This document shows positions 34,222-43,234 of a DNA stretch of 64,000 nucleotides, piece by piece; within the stretch, counting starts at the first letter, position 1; the number at the start of each line of letters is the position of its first letter. The position numbers and the translations under genes are program-made. This stretch comes from Flavobacterium glycines (lineage in GTDB: Bacteria; Bacteroidota; Bacteroidia; Flavobacteriales; Flavobacteriaceae): assembly GCF_900100165.1 (NCBI RefSeq), contig NZ_FNEO01000006.1:1-64000 (forward strand). The letters are read 5' to 3'. A model generated the notes under the pieces. The model saw only the letters and a list, made by a program, of their open reading frames with translations, was not told the origin of the DNA and searched no databases.

Positions 34222-34929
34222 ATGAAGAAAACAGCAATTTTAGCAATAATCGCTTTGACGACCTTGTCTTGCACACAAGACAATACAACTGATGGTAATG
34301 TTACCCTGAAAGCTTCGGCAGTAGTCAGTAATACTAATTTAACAGCACGTACAACTACAGATCCGGTGGTGGTTCTTACCGATTTTAAAGTAAATATTGG
34401 TAGTATTAAATTTGAAATTGATGTGGAAGATGAGCGACACAGTGAAGATCCTACTCATGAAGATGTAAAATTAAATGGGCCATTTATGCTGGATTTATTA
34501 GATCCAAATACCACTTTGTCTCAGATAATTACTTCGTTAAGTGTTCCTGATGCTCAGTATGAAGAGGTAAAGTTTAAATTTACACCAAGTCTTGTTGATG
34601 GTGAGATGTTAGGAAAAAGCTTTTTGATAAAAGGGACTGTTGATGGAAAAAACTTCTTAATTTCAAGTAGTAGAGAATCCGAAGTTGAGGTTGATTTTGA
34701 AGATGCCTCGAAAGATTTTACAATTAATTCCAATGATTTGACGATTAATTTAAAAATGAGTTTAAACGGAATAATTACAAGAATTAAAACTTTGGCTGGG
34801 CAGGGATTGCTTACAGATACAGATAATGATGGTGTAATCGAAATTACAACAAATTCTGATGATAATCATCATGATATGGGGGAAGGAATGAGAGATTTGT
34901 TGGAACATGAAACACATTTAGAAGATTAA
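34222..34929 (+). CDS. DUF4382-like lipoprotein with acidic/His-rich segments
   Basis: The 235-residue protein has a lipoprotein signal (ILAIIALTTLSCTQ) and a central part with a DUF4382-like pattern: a GSIKFEI strand, GPFMLDLLDP, then VPDAQYEEVKFKF. Two stretches are rich in His, Asp and Glu (EDERHSEDPTHEDV at about 75-88 and NHHDMGEGMRDLLEHETHLED at the end), and DTDNDGVIEI resembles a calcium-binding loop. Metal or calcium binding is possible but not shown. The gene follows the repeat lipoprotein by 40 nt and is followed by a terminator, so the pair forms one operon under site C. Confidence 0.72.
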   Translation: MKKTAILAIIALTTLSCTQDNTTDGNVTLKASAVVSNTNLTARTTTDPVVVLTDFKVNIGSIKFEIDVEDERHSEDPTHEDVKLNGPFMLDLLDPNTTLSQIITSLSVPDAQYEEVKFKFTPSLVDGEMLGKSFLIKGTVDGKNFLISSSRESEVEVDFEDASKDFTINSNDLTINLKMSLNGIITRIKTLAGQGLLTDTDNDGVIEITTNSDDNHHDMGEGMRDLLEHETHLED

Positions 34930-34950
34930 TTTTGGTATAAATAAATTGGA

Positions 34951-34982
34951 AAGAGGCTATTCGTTAAGAATAGTCTTTTTTT
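34951..34982 (+). terminator. terminator of the lipoprotein pair
   Basis: A stem of GAGGCTATTC with GAATAGTCTT (one G-U pair) is followed by 9 or more T. It lies about 25 nt after the stop codon. Confidence 0.65.
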
Positions 34983-35094
34983 TTATGGATCTTTTAAAAT
35001 TAAATTTTCACAAGACTAAAAGTTTTATGTTGAAGCTGAAAAATAAATAATAGATTATATGAATAATACTTTTTTAAGTTAGAAACCAAATGCT

Positions 35095-35102
35095 TAAATT
35101 TG
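35095..35102 (+). promoter_or_regulatory. -7 promoter box of ffh
   Basis: TAAATTTG is a perfect TAnnTTTG box, 24 nt upstream of the ATG at 35127. It overlaps the TTG that would otherwise extend the reading frame to 35100, so the internal ATG is the likely start. Confidence 0.6.
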
Positions 35103-35126
35103 CACTTCCTAAAAAATAACAATATC

Positions 35127-36494
35127 ATGTTCGATAATTTAAGCGAAAAATTAGACAAAGCTTTTCATATATTAAAAGGTCACGGTAAAATTACCGAAGT
35201 AAATGTTGCTGATACCTTAAAAGAAGTACGTCGTGCGTTACTGGATGCCGACGTGAATTTTAAAATTGCCAAAGATTTTACTGCCAGAGTAAAAGACAAA
35301 GCGATAGGTCAGGACGTATTAACTACTTTACAACCAGGACAATTATTGGTGAAGTTAGTTAAGGATGAGCTGACTGAATTAATGGGAGGTGATGTAGCCG
35401 GAGTTAATTTGCAGGGAACACCTTCTGTGATTTTGATGTCAGGTTTGCAAGGTTCCGGAAAGACTACTTTTTCAGGAAAATTAGCTAATTATCTTAAAAC
35501 TAAAAAGAATAAAAAGCCACTTTTGGTTGCCTGTGATATTTACCGTCCTGCAGCTATCAATCAGTTGCATGTAGTGGGAGATCAAATTGGTGTTGAAGTA
35601 TATTCAGAACCGGAAAATAAAAATCCTGTTGCAATTGCGCAAAATGCGATTGCTCATGCAAAAGCTAACGGATTTAATGTAGTGATTGTCGATACTGCCG
35701 GACGTTTGGCTGTAGATCAGGAAATGATGGACGAAATTGCACGTGTTCATGCTGCTATTAAACCACAGGAAACTTTATTTGTGGTGGATTCGATGACAGG
35801 ACAGGATGCGGTAAATACAGCTAAGGCTTTCAACGATATTTTGAATTTTGACGGGGTTATCTTAACTAAATTAGATGGAGATACTCGTGGAGGAGCTGCG
35901 TTATCAATCAAATCTGTTGTAAATAAACCAATCAAGTTTGTAGGTACGGGAGAGAAGATGGAAGCAATTGATGTTTTCTATCCGGATCGTATGGCGGAGC
36001 GTATCCTTGGAATGGGAGACGTTGTTTCGTTAGTTGAAAGAGCACAAGAGCAATTCAATGAGGAAGAAGCCCGAAAACTGCAAAAGAAAATTGCGAAGAA
36101 TGAATTTGGTTTCGATGACTTCCTGGCTCAAATCCAACAAGTAAAGAAAATGGGTAATATGAAGGATTTGGTAGGGATGATACCGGGTGCTTCTAAAGCC
36201 ATGAAAGATGTTCAGATTGAAGATGATGCTTTCAAACATATCGAAGCAATTATCTATTCGATGACACCTTTAGAAAGAAAAAAACCTGCTTTGATTGATG
36301 TAAAAAGAAAAGCAAGAATTGCTAAGGGTTCAGGAACTAAGGTGGAGCAGGTAAATCAGTTGATGAAGCAATTTGATCAAATGAGCAAGATGATGAAGAT
36401 GATGCAGGGACCAGGTGGAAAAAACCTGATGAAAATGATGGGAAATATGAAAGGTGGTATGCCGGGAATGCCAGGTATGCCGGGAATGAAATAA
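35127..36494 (+). CDS. ffh: Signal recognition particle protein
   Basis: Ffh binds 4.5S RNA and signal sequences and delivers ribosomes to FtsY at the membrane. The 455-residue protein has the N-domain, then the G-domain with GLQGSGKTTFSGKLA (P-loop), CDIYRPAAINQL, DTAGRLAVD and TKLDGDTRGGAALS, and the Met-rich M-domain (KMGNMKDLVGMIPGASKAM, then QMSKMMKMM). It ends in MPGMPGMPGMK, a short proline-glycine repeat. The start ATG at 35127 (MFDNLSEKL) matches the family start. The -7 box at 35095 supports this. Confidence 0.97.
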   Translation: MFDNLSEKLDKAFHILKGHGKITEVNVADTLKEVRRALLDADVNFKIAKDFTARVKDKAIGQDVLTTLQPGQLLVKLVKDELTELMGGDVAGVNLQGTPSVILMSGLQGSGKTTFSGKLANYLKTKKNKKPLLVACDIYRPAAINQLHVVGDQIGVEVYSEPENKNPVAIAQNAIAHAKANGFNVVIVDTAGRLAVDQEMMDEIARVHAAIKPQETLFVVDSMTGQDAVNTAKAFNDILNFDGVILTKLDGDTRGGAALSIKSVVNKPIKFVGTGEKMEAIDVFYPDRMAERILGMGDVVSLVERAQEQFNEEEARKLQKKIAKNEFGFDDFLAQIQQVKKMGNMKDLVGMIPGASKAMKDVQIEDDAFKHIEAIIYSMTPLERKKPALIDVKRKARIAKGSGTKVEQVNQLMKQFDQMSKMMKMMQGPGGKNLMKMMGNMKGGMPGMPGMPGMK

Positions 36495-36566
36495 TTATAA
36501 ATTGTAAGTTATGAATGATGAGTTTTTATACAACTCATAACTCATAACCCATAACTAAAGATAAAA

Positions 36567-37448
36567 ATGCAAATACTAGACGGAAAAAAAACTTCGGAAG
36601 ATATTAAAAAAGAAATAGCGGCTGAGGTACAACAAATGAAAGCCAATGGAGAAAAAGTACCTCATTTGGCAGCAGTAATTGTTGGTAACAACGGAGCAAG
36701 TTTAACTTATGTAGGAAGTAAAGTGCGCTCTTGTGAGCAAATTGGTTTCGATTCAACTTTAGTTGCTTTGCCGGAAACCATTACTGAAGCTGAATTATTA
36801 GATAAAATCAAAGAATTGAATGAGAATGAGGACTTAGATGGTTATATCGTTCAATTGCCTTTGCCAAAACATATCGATGAGGAAAAAATCCTTTTAGCTA
36901 TTGATCCGCAAAAAGATGTTGATGGTTTTCATCCAACCAACTTTGGGCGTATGGCTTTAGAAATGGAAACTTTCTTGCCGGCAACACCATTTGGAATTAT
37001 GGAGTTGTTAGAGCGTTACAAAGTCGAAACTTCAGGAAAACATACTGTGGTGATTGGTCGTAGTCATATCGTAGGTCGTCCAATGAGTATTTTGATGAGC
37101 CGTAAAGGAAATCCAGGTGATTCAACTGTAACTTTGACACACAGTCGTACTAAAAACTTAGCAGAATTCACTAAAAATGCTGATATCATTATTACTGCTT
37201 TAGGAGTGCCTGAATTTTTAAAGGCTGATATGGTTAAGGATGGCGTAGTGATTATCGACGTGGGAATTACCCGTGTGGAAGATGCTACAAATTCGAAAGG
37301 ATATGTAATTAAAGGAGATGTAGATTTTGATGGTGTAAGCAAAAAATCATCATTTATCACTCCGGTTCCGGGAGGTGTAGGACCAATGACTATTGCAATG
37401 TTATTGAAAAATACACTTTTGGCTCGAAAAATCAGAAGCAGAAAGTAG
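36567..37448 (+). CDS. folD: Bifunctional methylene-THF dehydrogenase/cyclohydrolase
   Basis: FolD interconverts 5,10-methylene-THF and 10-formyl-THF through two steps. The 293-residue length is standard. Visible motifs are [27 protein letters not shown] with the catalytic Lys, [34 protein letters not shown], the Rossmann [10 protein letters not shown] (NADP binding), and [20 protein letters not shown]. It is linked in pathway to gcvT at 2848. It lies 72 nt after ffh; the gap holds TAACTCATAAC-type repeats common in flavobacterial intergenic regions. Confidence 0.97.
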   Translation: MQILDGKKTSEDIKKEIAAEVQQMKANGEKVPHLAAVIVGNNGASLTYVGSKVRSCEQIGFDSTLVALPETITEAELLDKIKELNENEDLDGYIVQLPLPKHIDEEKILLAIDPQKDVDGFHPTNFGRMALEMETFLPATPFGIMELLERYKVETSGKHTVVIGRSHIVGRPMSILMSRKGNPGDSTVTLTHSRTKNLAEFTKNADIIITALGVPEFLKADMVKDGVVIIDVGITRVEDATNSKGYVIKGDVDFDGVSKKSSFITPVPGGVGPMTIAMLLKNTLLARKIRSRK

Positions 37449-37471
37449 TTTTAAAAAATATTTTACAGCAG

Positions 37472-37502
37472 AAACCCAGGATGAAAGTCCTGGGTTTTAT
37501 TT
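37472..37502. terminator. bidirectional terminator
   Basis: A 10-bp stem (AAACCCAGGA at 37472-37481 with TCCTGGGTTT at 37488-37497) lies between the convergent folD and histidine kinase genes, with T runs on the plus strand. Confidence 0.75.
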
Positions 37503-39740
37503 TTATAAAGCAATTTGTTGTTCTGTTTGTTTGGCTATGGTTTCTTCGAGATTTTTCATCACAATGGGTTTGCTGATAAAATCATCCATTCCGCTTGCAA
37601 TGGCTTTATTTTTATCTTCTTCAAAAGCACTGGCAGTCACCGCAATAATTGGAATGTTTTTTAATTTGTATTTTTTTAACGAATGAATTTTTTTGGTGGC
37701 TTCAAATCCATCCATTTCCGGCATATGTAAATCCATAAAAATAATGTCGTAGTCATTTTTTTCAAAAAGATTCACAGCCTCAAGTCCATTATTAGCAATA
37801 GTGCTGGGGATGTTTAACTTATCGAGTAATTTCTTTAGTACTTTTTGATTGATAATATTGTCTTCTACAATCAACGCTTTTTGAATATCCTTATTGGATT
37901 TGTTGTTTACTAATTCATTCTGATTTTCAAAATGGAATAAATTTGTATTCAATTGAAAAGGAATGTCAAAACTAAAACTGGAACCGCCTTCTTCTAAGGC
38001 AATGATATTTAATTTGGAACCTCCCATTAAATTAATTAACTGATTTGAAATAGTTAAGCCAAGTCCTGTTCCGCCGTATTTTCTCGTGGTAGTCAAATCG
38101 GCTTGTTCAAAGGCTAAGAGCAGCTGTTCGGTTTTATTAACGTCGATACCTATTCCCGAATCCATAACCCGGAAATTGATTTTTTGAATGTTATCCTGCT
38201 GTTCCAGATAGCGTACTTCCAGTTTAACGTCTCCCGCGGTTGTAAATTTGATTGCATTGTCTAAAAGATTGATTAAAACCTGTTGTAACCTTAAATTGTC
38301 ACAAAGGATATTACTTTCAATACTATTATCAAAATTAAAGTGTAAGGCTATGTTTTTGTCTTTTATGCGGTATTCGAAAAGTCGGATTAATTTAGAAAGT
38401 TCTTTTTTCAGATGGATAGGATATTGTTCCAGTTTCATTTTGCCCGCTTCCATTTTGGAATGATCCAGAATCATATTGACAATGCCCAAAAGATGATTGG
38501 CACTGTGTTCGGCAATTTCAATATATTCGGATTGGTCGCTGTTTAGCGGACTGGTTTTTAGAATATTCAGCATTCCTATTACTCCATTTAAAGGAGAACG
38601 AATTTCGTGACTCATATTAGCCAGAAATTGAGTTTTGAATTTGGCAGTATTGTTGGCGGCTTCGTTGTTTTTTTCCAGTGAAACCAGATTTTCGTTTAGT
38701 TTTTCTTTCAGTATTTTATAACTGTTTAGTAAAAAATCAACTTCTTTGATGGAAGATTGCTGAGGTAAATTAGAATTGGTGTTTTTGAAATTGGAAATAA
38801 TAAAATTGGAAATATCCAATGAAAGTAATTTAATGTCTTTGGTGAAATATTTTGAAATATACACACATAAAAACAACGCAATAGCAATCATTAAAAGGGT
38901 TTGTCCTATTTGGAAATAAAATAAATTTGTTTTTAACTCATTAATTCGGGTTTCATTATAAGCAATAATTTGGGTAAAAAGCTTTTCGATTTCTTCGTTG
39001 GATTGATTTATTTTGCCGTTCAAACCAAGATTTTGGGCCTGACCTAATTGATTGGTCAACATTACTAGCGTATCAAAATAGTGTTTGTATGCCTGAAGTA
39101 TTTGTTTTGAATCAGCATTGATTTCTTTAGAAAGAATAGTTGCATTGTATAAATTTTGAAATTTTTGGAGATAAGTTTTTTCGGATCGTATTAGGTAGTC
39201 TTTTTCGTGACGACGGAATTGTAATATGGTATAAGGCTTGAGATGTTTTTTTTCTTCTAAAAAATGGGCTTCGTTGCGCATTTTACCTTCAACACCATAA
39301 TCTTTGAATCCTCTGATTAAAGCTATTTTTTTGTATTGATTGACATAAGTAATAAGCCTGTCAATGGTGTTGAAAAGTTGAAGCATGTACTTTTCGTTAA
39401 TTTCGATATTGAGTTCTTTGGACTCTTTATAGATCAAATTAATTTCTTCCCTTTGTTTTTTTAAATTAGAAATATACTGACTTAAGTCTTTCTGATTGTG
39501 ATTGATATAAAAGTCTTTTTCTTTATATCCATACAAGAGAAAAGTTTGAAATCGCTTGATATTGGTACTAAAGTCCTGAGAAACCTGATAAGATTTATAA
39601 CTAAAATTATTTAGATGGTCTATTTTACGGTCTATAGTGAGGTAGGTAAGAAACCAGATAATGATTAAAAAAATCATTATTGAAAAAGATAAAAAGATTT
39701 GGGTTCTAAAATTGCGAATGTTTGGGAATGAAAATTTCAA
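37503..39740 (-). CDS. Hybrid sensor histidine kinase/response regulator
   Basis: The 745-residue protein has a membrane segment at about 14-34, a long mostly helical sensor region (about 35-270), a second membrane segment (IGQTLLMIAIALFLCVYIS), then HisKA with the phosphoacceptor His in ANMSHEIRSPLNGVIGML, the HATPase domain (LLDNAIKF, GSGIGIDVNKTEQ, YGGTGLGLTIS) and a C-terminal receiver domain with phosphoacceptor Asp in IIFMDLHMPEMDGF. It has no DNA-binding output, so signal goes through the receiver to another protein. The sensor domain shows no known ligand pattern. It stands alone on the minus strand. Confidence 0.93.
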   Translation of the reverse strand: MKFSFPNIRNFRTQIFLSFSIMIFLIIIWFLTYLTIDRKIDHLNNFSYKSYQVSQDFSTNIKRFQTFLLYGYKEKDFYINHNQKDLSQYISNLKKQREEINLIYKESKELNIEINEKYMLQLFNTIDRLITYVNQYKKIALIRGFKDYGVEGKMRNEAHFLEEKKHLKPYTILQFRRHEKDYLIRSEKTYLQKFQNLYNATILSKEINADSKQILQAYKHYFDTLVMLTNQLGQAQNLGLNGKINQSNEEIEKLFTQIIAYNETRINELKTNLFYFQIGQTLLMIAIALFLCVYISKYFTKDIKLLSLDISNFIISNFKNTNSNLPQQSSIKEVDFLLNSYKILKEKLNENLVSLEKNNEAANNTAKFKTQFLANMSHEIRSPLNGVIGMLNILKTSPLNSDQSEYIEIAEHSANHLLGIVNMILDHSKMEAGKMKLEQYPIHLKKELSKLIRLFEYRIKDKNIALHFNFDNSIESNILCDNLRLQQVLINLLDNAIKFTTAGDVKLEVRYLEQQDNIQKINFRVMDSGIGIDVNKTEQLLLAFEQADLTTTRKYGGTGLGLTISNQLINLMGGSKLNIIALEEGGSSFSFDIPFQLNTNLFHFENQNELVNNKSNKDIQKALIVEDNIINQKVLKKLLDKLNIPSTIANNGLEAVNLFEKNDYDIIFMDLHMPEMDGFEATKKIHSLKKYKLKNIPIIAVTASAFEEDKNKAIASGMDDFISKPIVMKNLEETIAKQTEQQIAL

Positions 39741-39871
39741 TGGTATTATTTTGATTATGGGGTAAAAATATCCTCTTAGTTTAAAGTGTAGATTAATTCA
39801 GTTCGAAGAAAAGGTTAACTTTTTTTCTTTGAAAAAAATACAATTTTAATAGTGTCATTTAAAAATTAAAT

Positions 39872-39894
39872 ATAACTTTGTATTTCAAAGTACT
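39872..39894. promoter_or_regulatory. Operator-like palindrome, site 2 (operon start)
   Basis: Left arm ATAACTTTG, 5-nt centre TATTT, right arm CAAAGTACT. It overlaps a perfect -7 box (TAACTTTG at 39873-39880) that serves the gene at 39901, so a bound protein should block it. Its centre, CTTTGTATTTCAAAG, is the exact reverse complement of the centre of site 3. Confidence 0.65.
39873..39880 (+). promoter_or_regulatory. -7 promoter box of the regulator operon
   Basis: TAACTTTG matches TAnnTTTG, 20 nt upstream of the ATG at 39901. Confidence 0.55.
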
Positions 39895-39900
39895 TTAATT

Positions 39901-40515
39901 ATGAATCAAAAGCATCAAGAAGACTTATCACACATTCGCTCTATGATGGAGCGTTCTTCACGATTTATTTCTTTAAGTGGACTCTCAGGAGTATTTGCCG
40001 GCCTTTCAGCATTGATAGGGGGATTGTATGTGTGCCAATTGTTAGAACAAAATGGAATTAATTATTTTGAAGCCAGCAGTAAAGAGTTTTCATTAAGTTT
40101 GATTTATGAATTAATTACCACAGGTGTAGTCATTTTTGTCTTTGCATTCTTTTTTGGAATTGTATTTACGGTTAGAAAAAGTAGAAAAGATAATTTACCC
40201 ATCTGGACTTCTTCTACAAAAAATATGTTGATTCATCTTGCTATACCATTAGTGGTAGGTGGTGTTTTTTGTTTGGCTCTTTTGTATCATCAGATGGCTG
40301 TTTTAATTGCACCCACTACTTTGTTGTTTTATGGTTTAGCACTTGTAAATGCTGAGAAATATACTTTTTCGGATATTAAATATTTGGGTTTCTGTGAAAT
40401 TATTTTAGGATGTGTTTCACTATTTTATCTGGGCTATGGTTTGATTTTTTGGATAATTGGATTTGGAGTATTGCATATTTTATATGGACTAATCGTTTTC
40501 AAAAAATATAAATAA
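39901..40515 (+). CDS. Hypothetical integral membrane protein
   Basis: The 204-residue protein is not recognised as a named family. It has about five or six membrane segments and an N-terminal cytoplasmic stretch (MNQKHQEDLSHIRSMMERSSRF) of the kind found in small Bacteroidota membrane proteins paired with winged-helix regulators. It is the first gene of a three-gene operon (membrane protein, winged-helix regulator, DUF4173 protein), 8 nt ahead of the regulator. Confidence 0.75.
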   Translation: MNQKHQEDLSHIRSMMERSSRFISLSGLSGVFAGLSALIGGLYVCQLLEQNGINYFEASSKEFSLSLIYELITTGVVIFVFAFFFGIVFTVRKSRKDNLPIWTSSTKNMLIHLAIPLVVGGVFCLALLYHQMAVLIAPTTLLFYGLALVNAEKYTFSDIKYLGFCEIILGCVSLFYLGYGLIFWIIGFGVLHILYGLIVFKKYK

Positions 40516-40523
40516 GTCTAATA

Positions 40524-40820
40524 ATGGGAATGATCGATCAATTAAATAAGGATTTTGAAAGTCGCGTCAGATTAGGAATTATGTCTGTTTTGATGGTGAA
40601 TGATTGGGTAGATTTTACCGAGATGAAATCGTTATTGAATATTACTGATGGCAATTTAGCCAGTCATTCTACCGCTTTGGAAAAAGCGCAATATATAGAA
40701 GTCAAGAAAGAATTTGTGGGTAAGAAGCCTAAAACTTCTTATCGGGTGACTAATTTAGGTAGAGTTACTTTCAATTCGCATCTAAACGCTCTTGAAAAGT
40801 TGTTTAAAGCTAAGAATTAA
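40524..40820 (+). CDS. Winged-helix transcriptional regulator (HTH_34 type)
   Basis: The 98-residue protein is a single winged helix-turn-helix: MSVLMVNDWVDFTEMKSLLNITDGNLASHSTALEKAQYIEVKKEFVGKKPKTSYRVTNLGRVTF. The wing KKPKTSYRVT and the helix NLASHSTALE are typical of MarR/PadR-like regulators of the winged-helix family PF13601. It probably binds as a dimer to the 9-5-9 sites at 39872, 40834 and 23851. The genes on either side in this operon encode membrane proteins that it likely controls. ATG at 40524 is chosen; an alternative at 40530 would drop two residues. Confidence 0.85.
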   Translation: MGMIDQLNKDFESRVRLGIMSVLMVNDWVDFTEMKSLLNITDGNLASHSTALEKAQYIEVKKEFVGKKPKTSYRVTNLGRVTFNSHLNALEKLFKAKN

Positions 40821-40833
40821 ATTTTTTTATCAA

Positions 40834-40856
40834 TAAACTTTGAAATACAAAGTACT
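40834..40856. promoter_or_regulatory. Operator-like palindrome, site 3 (before DUF4173 gene)
   Basis: Left arm TAAACTTTG, 5-nt centre AAATA, right arm CAAAGTACT. It lies 17 nt before the ATG at 40873. The right arm matches sites 1 and 2 exactly. The site suggests an internal promoter and operator between the regulator gene and the downstream gene. Confidence 0.6.
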
Positions 40857-40872
40857 TTTAAATTAGTAAATT

Positions 40873-42246
40873 ATGAAAAAAATCCATTTTATTTTGTGCA
40901 GCAGTTTGGTTTTCACCCTGCTTTTTTACAACGAAGATTTAGGTCTGAATTGGTCCCTATTCGGATTACTGCAAATCGGTTTTATTTGTTATTTCTTTCA
41001 GGAGAAACTTAGTAGTAGGTTGCATTTGCTCTTGGTTGCCGCTTCGGTAGTTTCTTGTTTTGCGTTTGCCTGGTATAGAGATTTTGCCTCTTTTTTTGCG
41101 ATGGCTTTTTCCATTGTTTTTCTGCAATTTAAAACTCATGAGCCTAATCTTAAACTGCTGCAAGTGTTCCCGCTTGTAATCTTAAATGGGATTACCACTT
41201 TAGGGCGCGTTTTTATGTTTGGTCAATATATTCCCCAACGAAAAGTGAAGAGTGGTTTAGCCAAAAAAATGATTGCATATGTGGTGATACCTGTCGTTTT
41301 TTTGAGTCTGTTTTATTTTGTTTATTCTTTTGGGAGTAATCATTTTTCGTCTTTGTTTACCGATTATTATTTGGATATCGATGCGTGGCAAATCTTCGTG
41401 CTTACTGCTTTAGGATTTTATATTTCATTTACTTTTTGGAATTATTGGATCCCTGAGGTATGCTATGAAAAAAATCAGTTATTGGATAATGAATTTAGTG
41501 AGGAAGCCAAGACAGTAAATAAAAATACATTTTCGTTTTTGGATATTGATTTCGAAAGAAAAAGTGGTGCCATTACGTTGGTTTTATTAAATATATTGTT
41601 GTTGGTTTTTATAGTGACCTATAATTATGAGCAGTTTTTTGAAGTAGTTCAAAAGTCTAATTTGAGTTCGGATACTCACGAACGTGTAAATGCGGTTATT
41701 TTCTCTATTGTAATGGCTGTAGGAATGCTTTTATTCTATTTCAAGGGCGGATTTAATTTTGATAAAAAAGCAAAATCGCTTAAAAATTTAGCTAAAGTTT
41801 GGATTGTTTTAAACGGAGTTTTGATTGTTAGTGCATTAATCAAAAATTCAGAATATGTTTCATATTATGGTTTAACTTATAAAAGGTTAGGGGTATATAC
41901 TTTTTTGATTTTAGCTTTAATTGGTTTGATTTTTTCTTTTATAAAGATAGTAAGGCAAAAAACAAATGCTTTCTTGTTTAATCAAATGGTTTGGTATTGT
42001 TATGGAATAATTTTGTTATGTAGTTATGTGAACTGGGGGAATTTAATTACCCAATATAATATCGCAGTCAATAAAGGAGTAGAAGTACGGTTTTTAAGAA
42101 GTTTAGAGTATAATCATAAAGCATTTCATGAATATTTGAAATTACATCCCAAACAAGGAGAGGATAAGAGCTCTGAAATTGAAAATCATCGAAATGATTC
42201 TTTTTTGTCTAAAGCGCTCTATTATGAGTTTGTAGAAGTAAAATAA
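40873..42246 (+). CDS. DUF4173 domain-containing membrane protein
   Basis: The 457-residue inner-membrane protein has many membrane helices and a DUF4173/DUF4153-like arrangement. Features include the central loop with NYWIPEVCYEKNQLLDNEFSEE, FLDIDFERKSGAITLVLLNILLLVFIVTYNYEQFFE, and a cytoplasmic or periplasmic C-terminus with an EYNHKAFHEYLKLHPKQGED stretch. The function of the family is not known. It follows the winged-helix regulator gene by 52 nt, a gap that holds operator-like site 3, so it may be separately controlled. Confidence 0.82.
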   Translation: MKKIHFILCSSLVFTLLFYNEDLGLNWSLFGLLQIGFICYFFQEKLSSRLHLLLVAASVVSCFAFAWYRDFASFFAMAFSIVFLQFKTHEPNLKLLQVFPLVILNGITTLGRVFMFGQYIPQRKVKSGLAKKMIAYVVIPVVFLSLFYFVYSFGSNHFSSLFTDYYLDIDAWQIFVLTALGFYISFTFWNYWIPEVCYEKNQLLDNEFSEEAKTVNKNTFSFLDIDFERKSGAITLVLLNILLLVFIVTYNYEQFFEVVQKSNLSSDTHERVNAVIFSIVMAVGMLLFYFKGGFNFDKKAKSLKNLAKVWIVLNGVLIVSALIKNSEYVSYYGLTYKRLGVYTFLILALIGLIFSFIKIVRQKTNAFLFNQMVWYCYGIILLCSYVNWGNLITQYNIAVNKGVEVRFLRSLEYNHKAFHEYLKLHPKQGEDKSSEIENHRNDSFLSKALYYEFVEVK

Positions 42247-42257
42247 GTTTAAAAAAA

Positions 42258-42292
42258 TTCCATCTGTTGTTTTAAAACGAGATGGGATTTTT
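42258..42292. terminator. bidirectional terminator
   Basis: TTCCATCT (42258-42265) pairs with AGATGGGA (42280-42287), with A and T runs on both sides. It separates the convergent DUF4173 and rluF genes. Confidence 0.55.
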
Positions 42293-42296
42293 ATAT

Positions 42297-43109
42297 TTAT
42301 TGCTCTTTTCTTCTTCGAAACCTTGGATCATCCTTTTTGATGAATTCCGTTCGGCGTTTTGGTGCTTCTGTTTTAGGTAAGCTGGCTTCTTCTGTTTTGC
42401 TCGAAGGTTCGATAAGCGTATTTAATTCTTTAATTTCAGCATCGGTCAGTTCACGATAGCGACCTACCGGAACGTCCAGTGAAATATTGATAATACGGAT
42501 ACGTTTCAAAGCGGTAACTTCATAGCCAAGATATTCACACATTCTGCGAATCTGACGATTTAAACCTTGTGTCAAAATAATTTTGAAGATGTATTTGCTT
42601 ATCTGTTCAACCTTACATTTTCGGGTTACGGTGTCTAAAATAGGTACGCCATTACCCATTCTTTGAATAAAACGATCGGTGATAGGTTTGTTTACTGTAA
42701 CGGTATATTCTTTTTCGTGATTGTTTCGGGCGCGCAAAATTTTATTGACAATATCGCCGTCATTAGTCATAAAAATCAATCCTTCTGAAGCCTTGTCCAA
42801 ACGGCCAATAGGAAAAATTCGTTTAGGATAATTGATATAATCCACAATGTTGTTACGAACTTCCAGATTGGTAGTACATTCAATTCCGACAGGTTTGTTG
42901 AAAGCCAAATAAATTGGTTTTTCGTTTTTTTCATGAATGAGTTTGCCATCAATGCGCACTTCATCATTTGGACCTACTTTAGTTCCCAGTTCAGGAACAA
43001 CACCGTTTATGGTAACACGTGCTTCTTCTATGTATTTATCAGCTTCACGGCGTGAACAAAAACCTGTTTCGGCAATGAATTTATTAAGACGTTTTAGATT
43101 TTCTTCCAT
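42297..43109 (-). CDS. rluF: 23S rRNA pseudouridine synthase RluF
   Basis: The 270-residue enzyme has an N-terminal S4 RNA-binding domain (LNKFIAETGFCSRREADKYIEEARVTING) and a RsuA/RluB/E/F-type catalytic domain: AFNKPVGIECTT, FPIGRLDKASEGLIFMTNDGDIVNKILR (catalytic Asp in GRLD), KEYTVTV, and LTQGLNRQIRRMCEYLGYEV. The RIRIINISLD and GRYRELTDAEI parts fit RluF, which makes a pseudouridine in the 23S rRNA peptidyl-transferase region. Its C-terminus has a basic tail (KRRTEFIKKDDPRFRRRKEQ). Confidence 0.9.
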   Translation of the reverse strand: MEENLKRLNKFIAETGFCSRREADKYIEEARVTINGVVPELGTKVGPNDEVRIDGKLIHEKNEKPIYLAFNKPVGIECTTNLEVRNNIVDYINYPKRIFPIGRLDKASEGLIFMTNDGDIVNKILRARNNHEKEYTVTVNKPITDRFIQRMGNGVPILDTVTRKCKVEQISKYIFKIILTQGLNRQIRRMCEYLGYEVTALKRIRIINISLDVPVGRYRELTDAEIKELNTLIEPSSKTEEASLPKTEAPKRRTEFIKKDDPRFRRRKEQ

Positions 43110-43234
43110 TGTGCAAAAATAAACAATTTCAATGTCAATTTCAATAGCAATAGGAATAAGTAATTATAATTACAAAGTCTAAATTAGTGCTGTTTTGCAA
43201 TTGCTATTGTAATTGATTTTTTGACATTGGATAG

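Noticed and set aside
35100-35127. TTG start for ffh
   Set aside because: The TTG overlaps a perfect -7 promoter box, so it would not be in the mRNA; ATG at 35127 matches the family start.
36510-36560. Functional element in the ffh-folD gap
   Set aside because: TAACTCATAAC-type repeats like those at 63690 are common filler in this type of genome and show no defined structure here.
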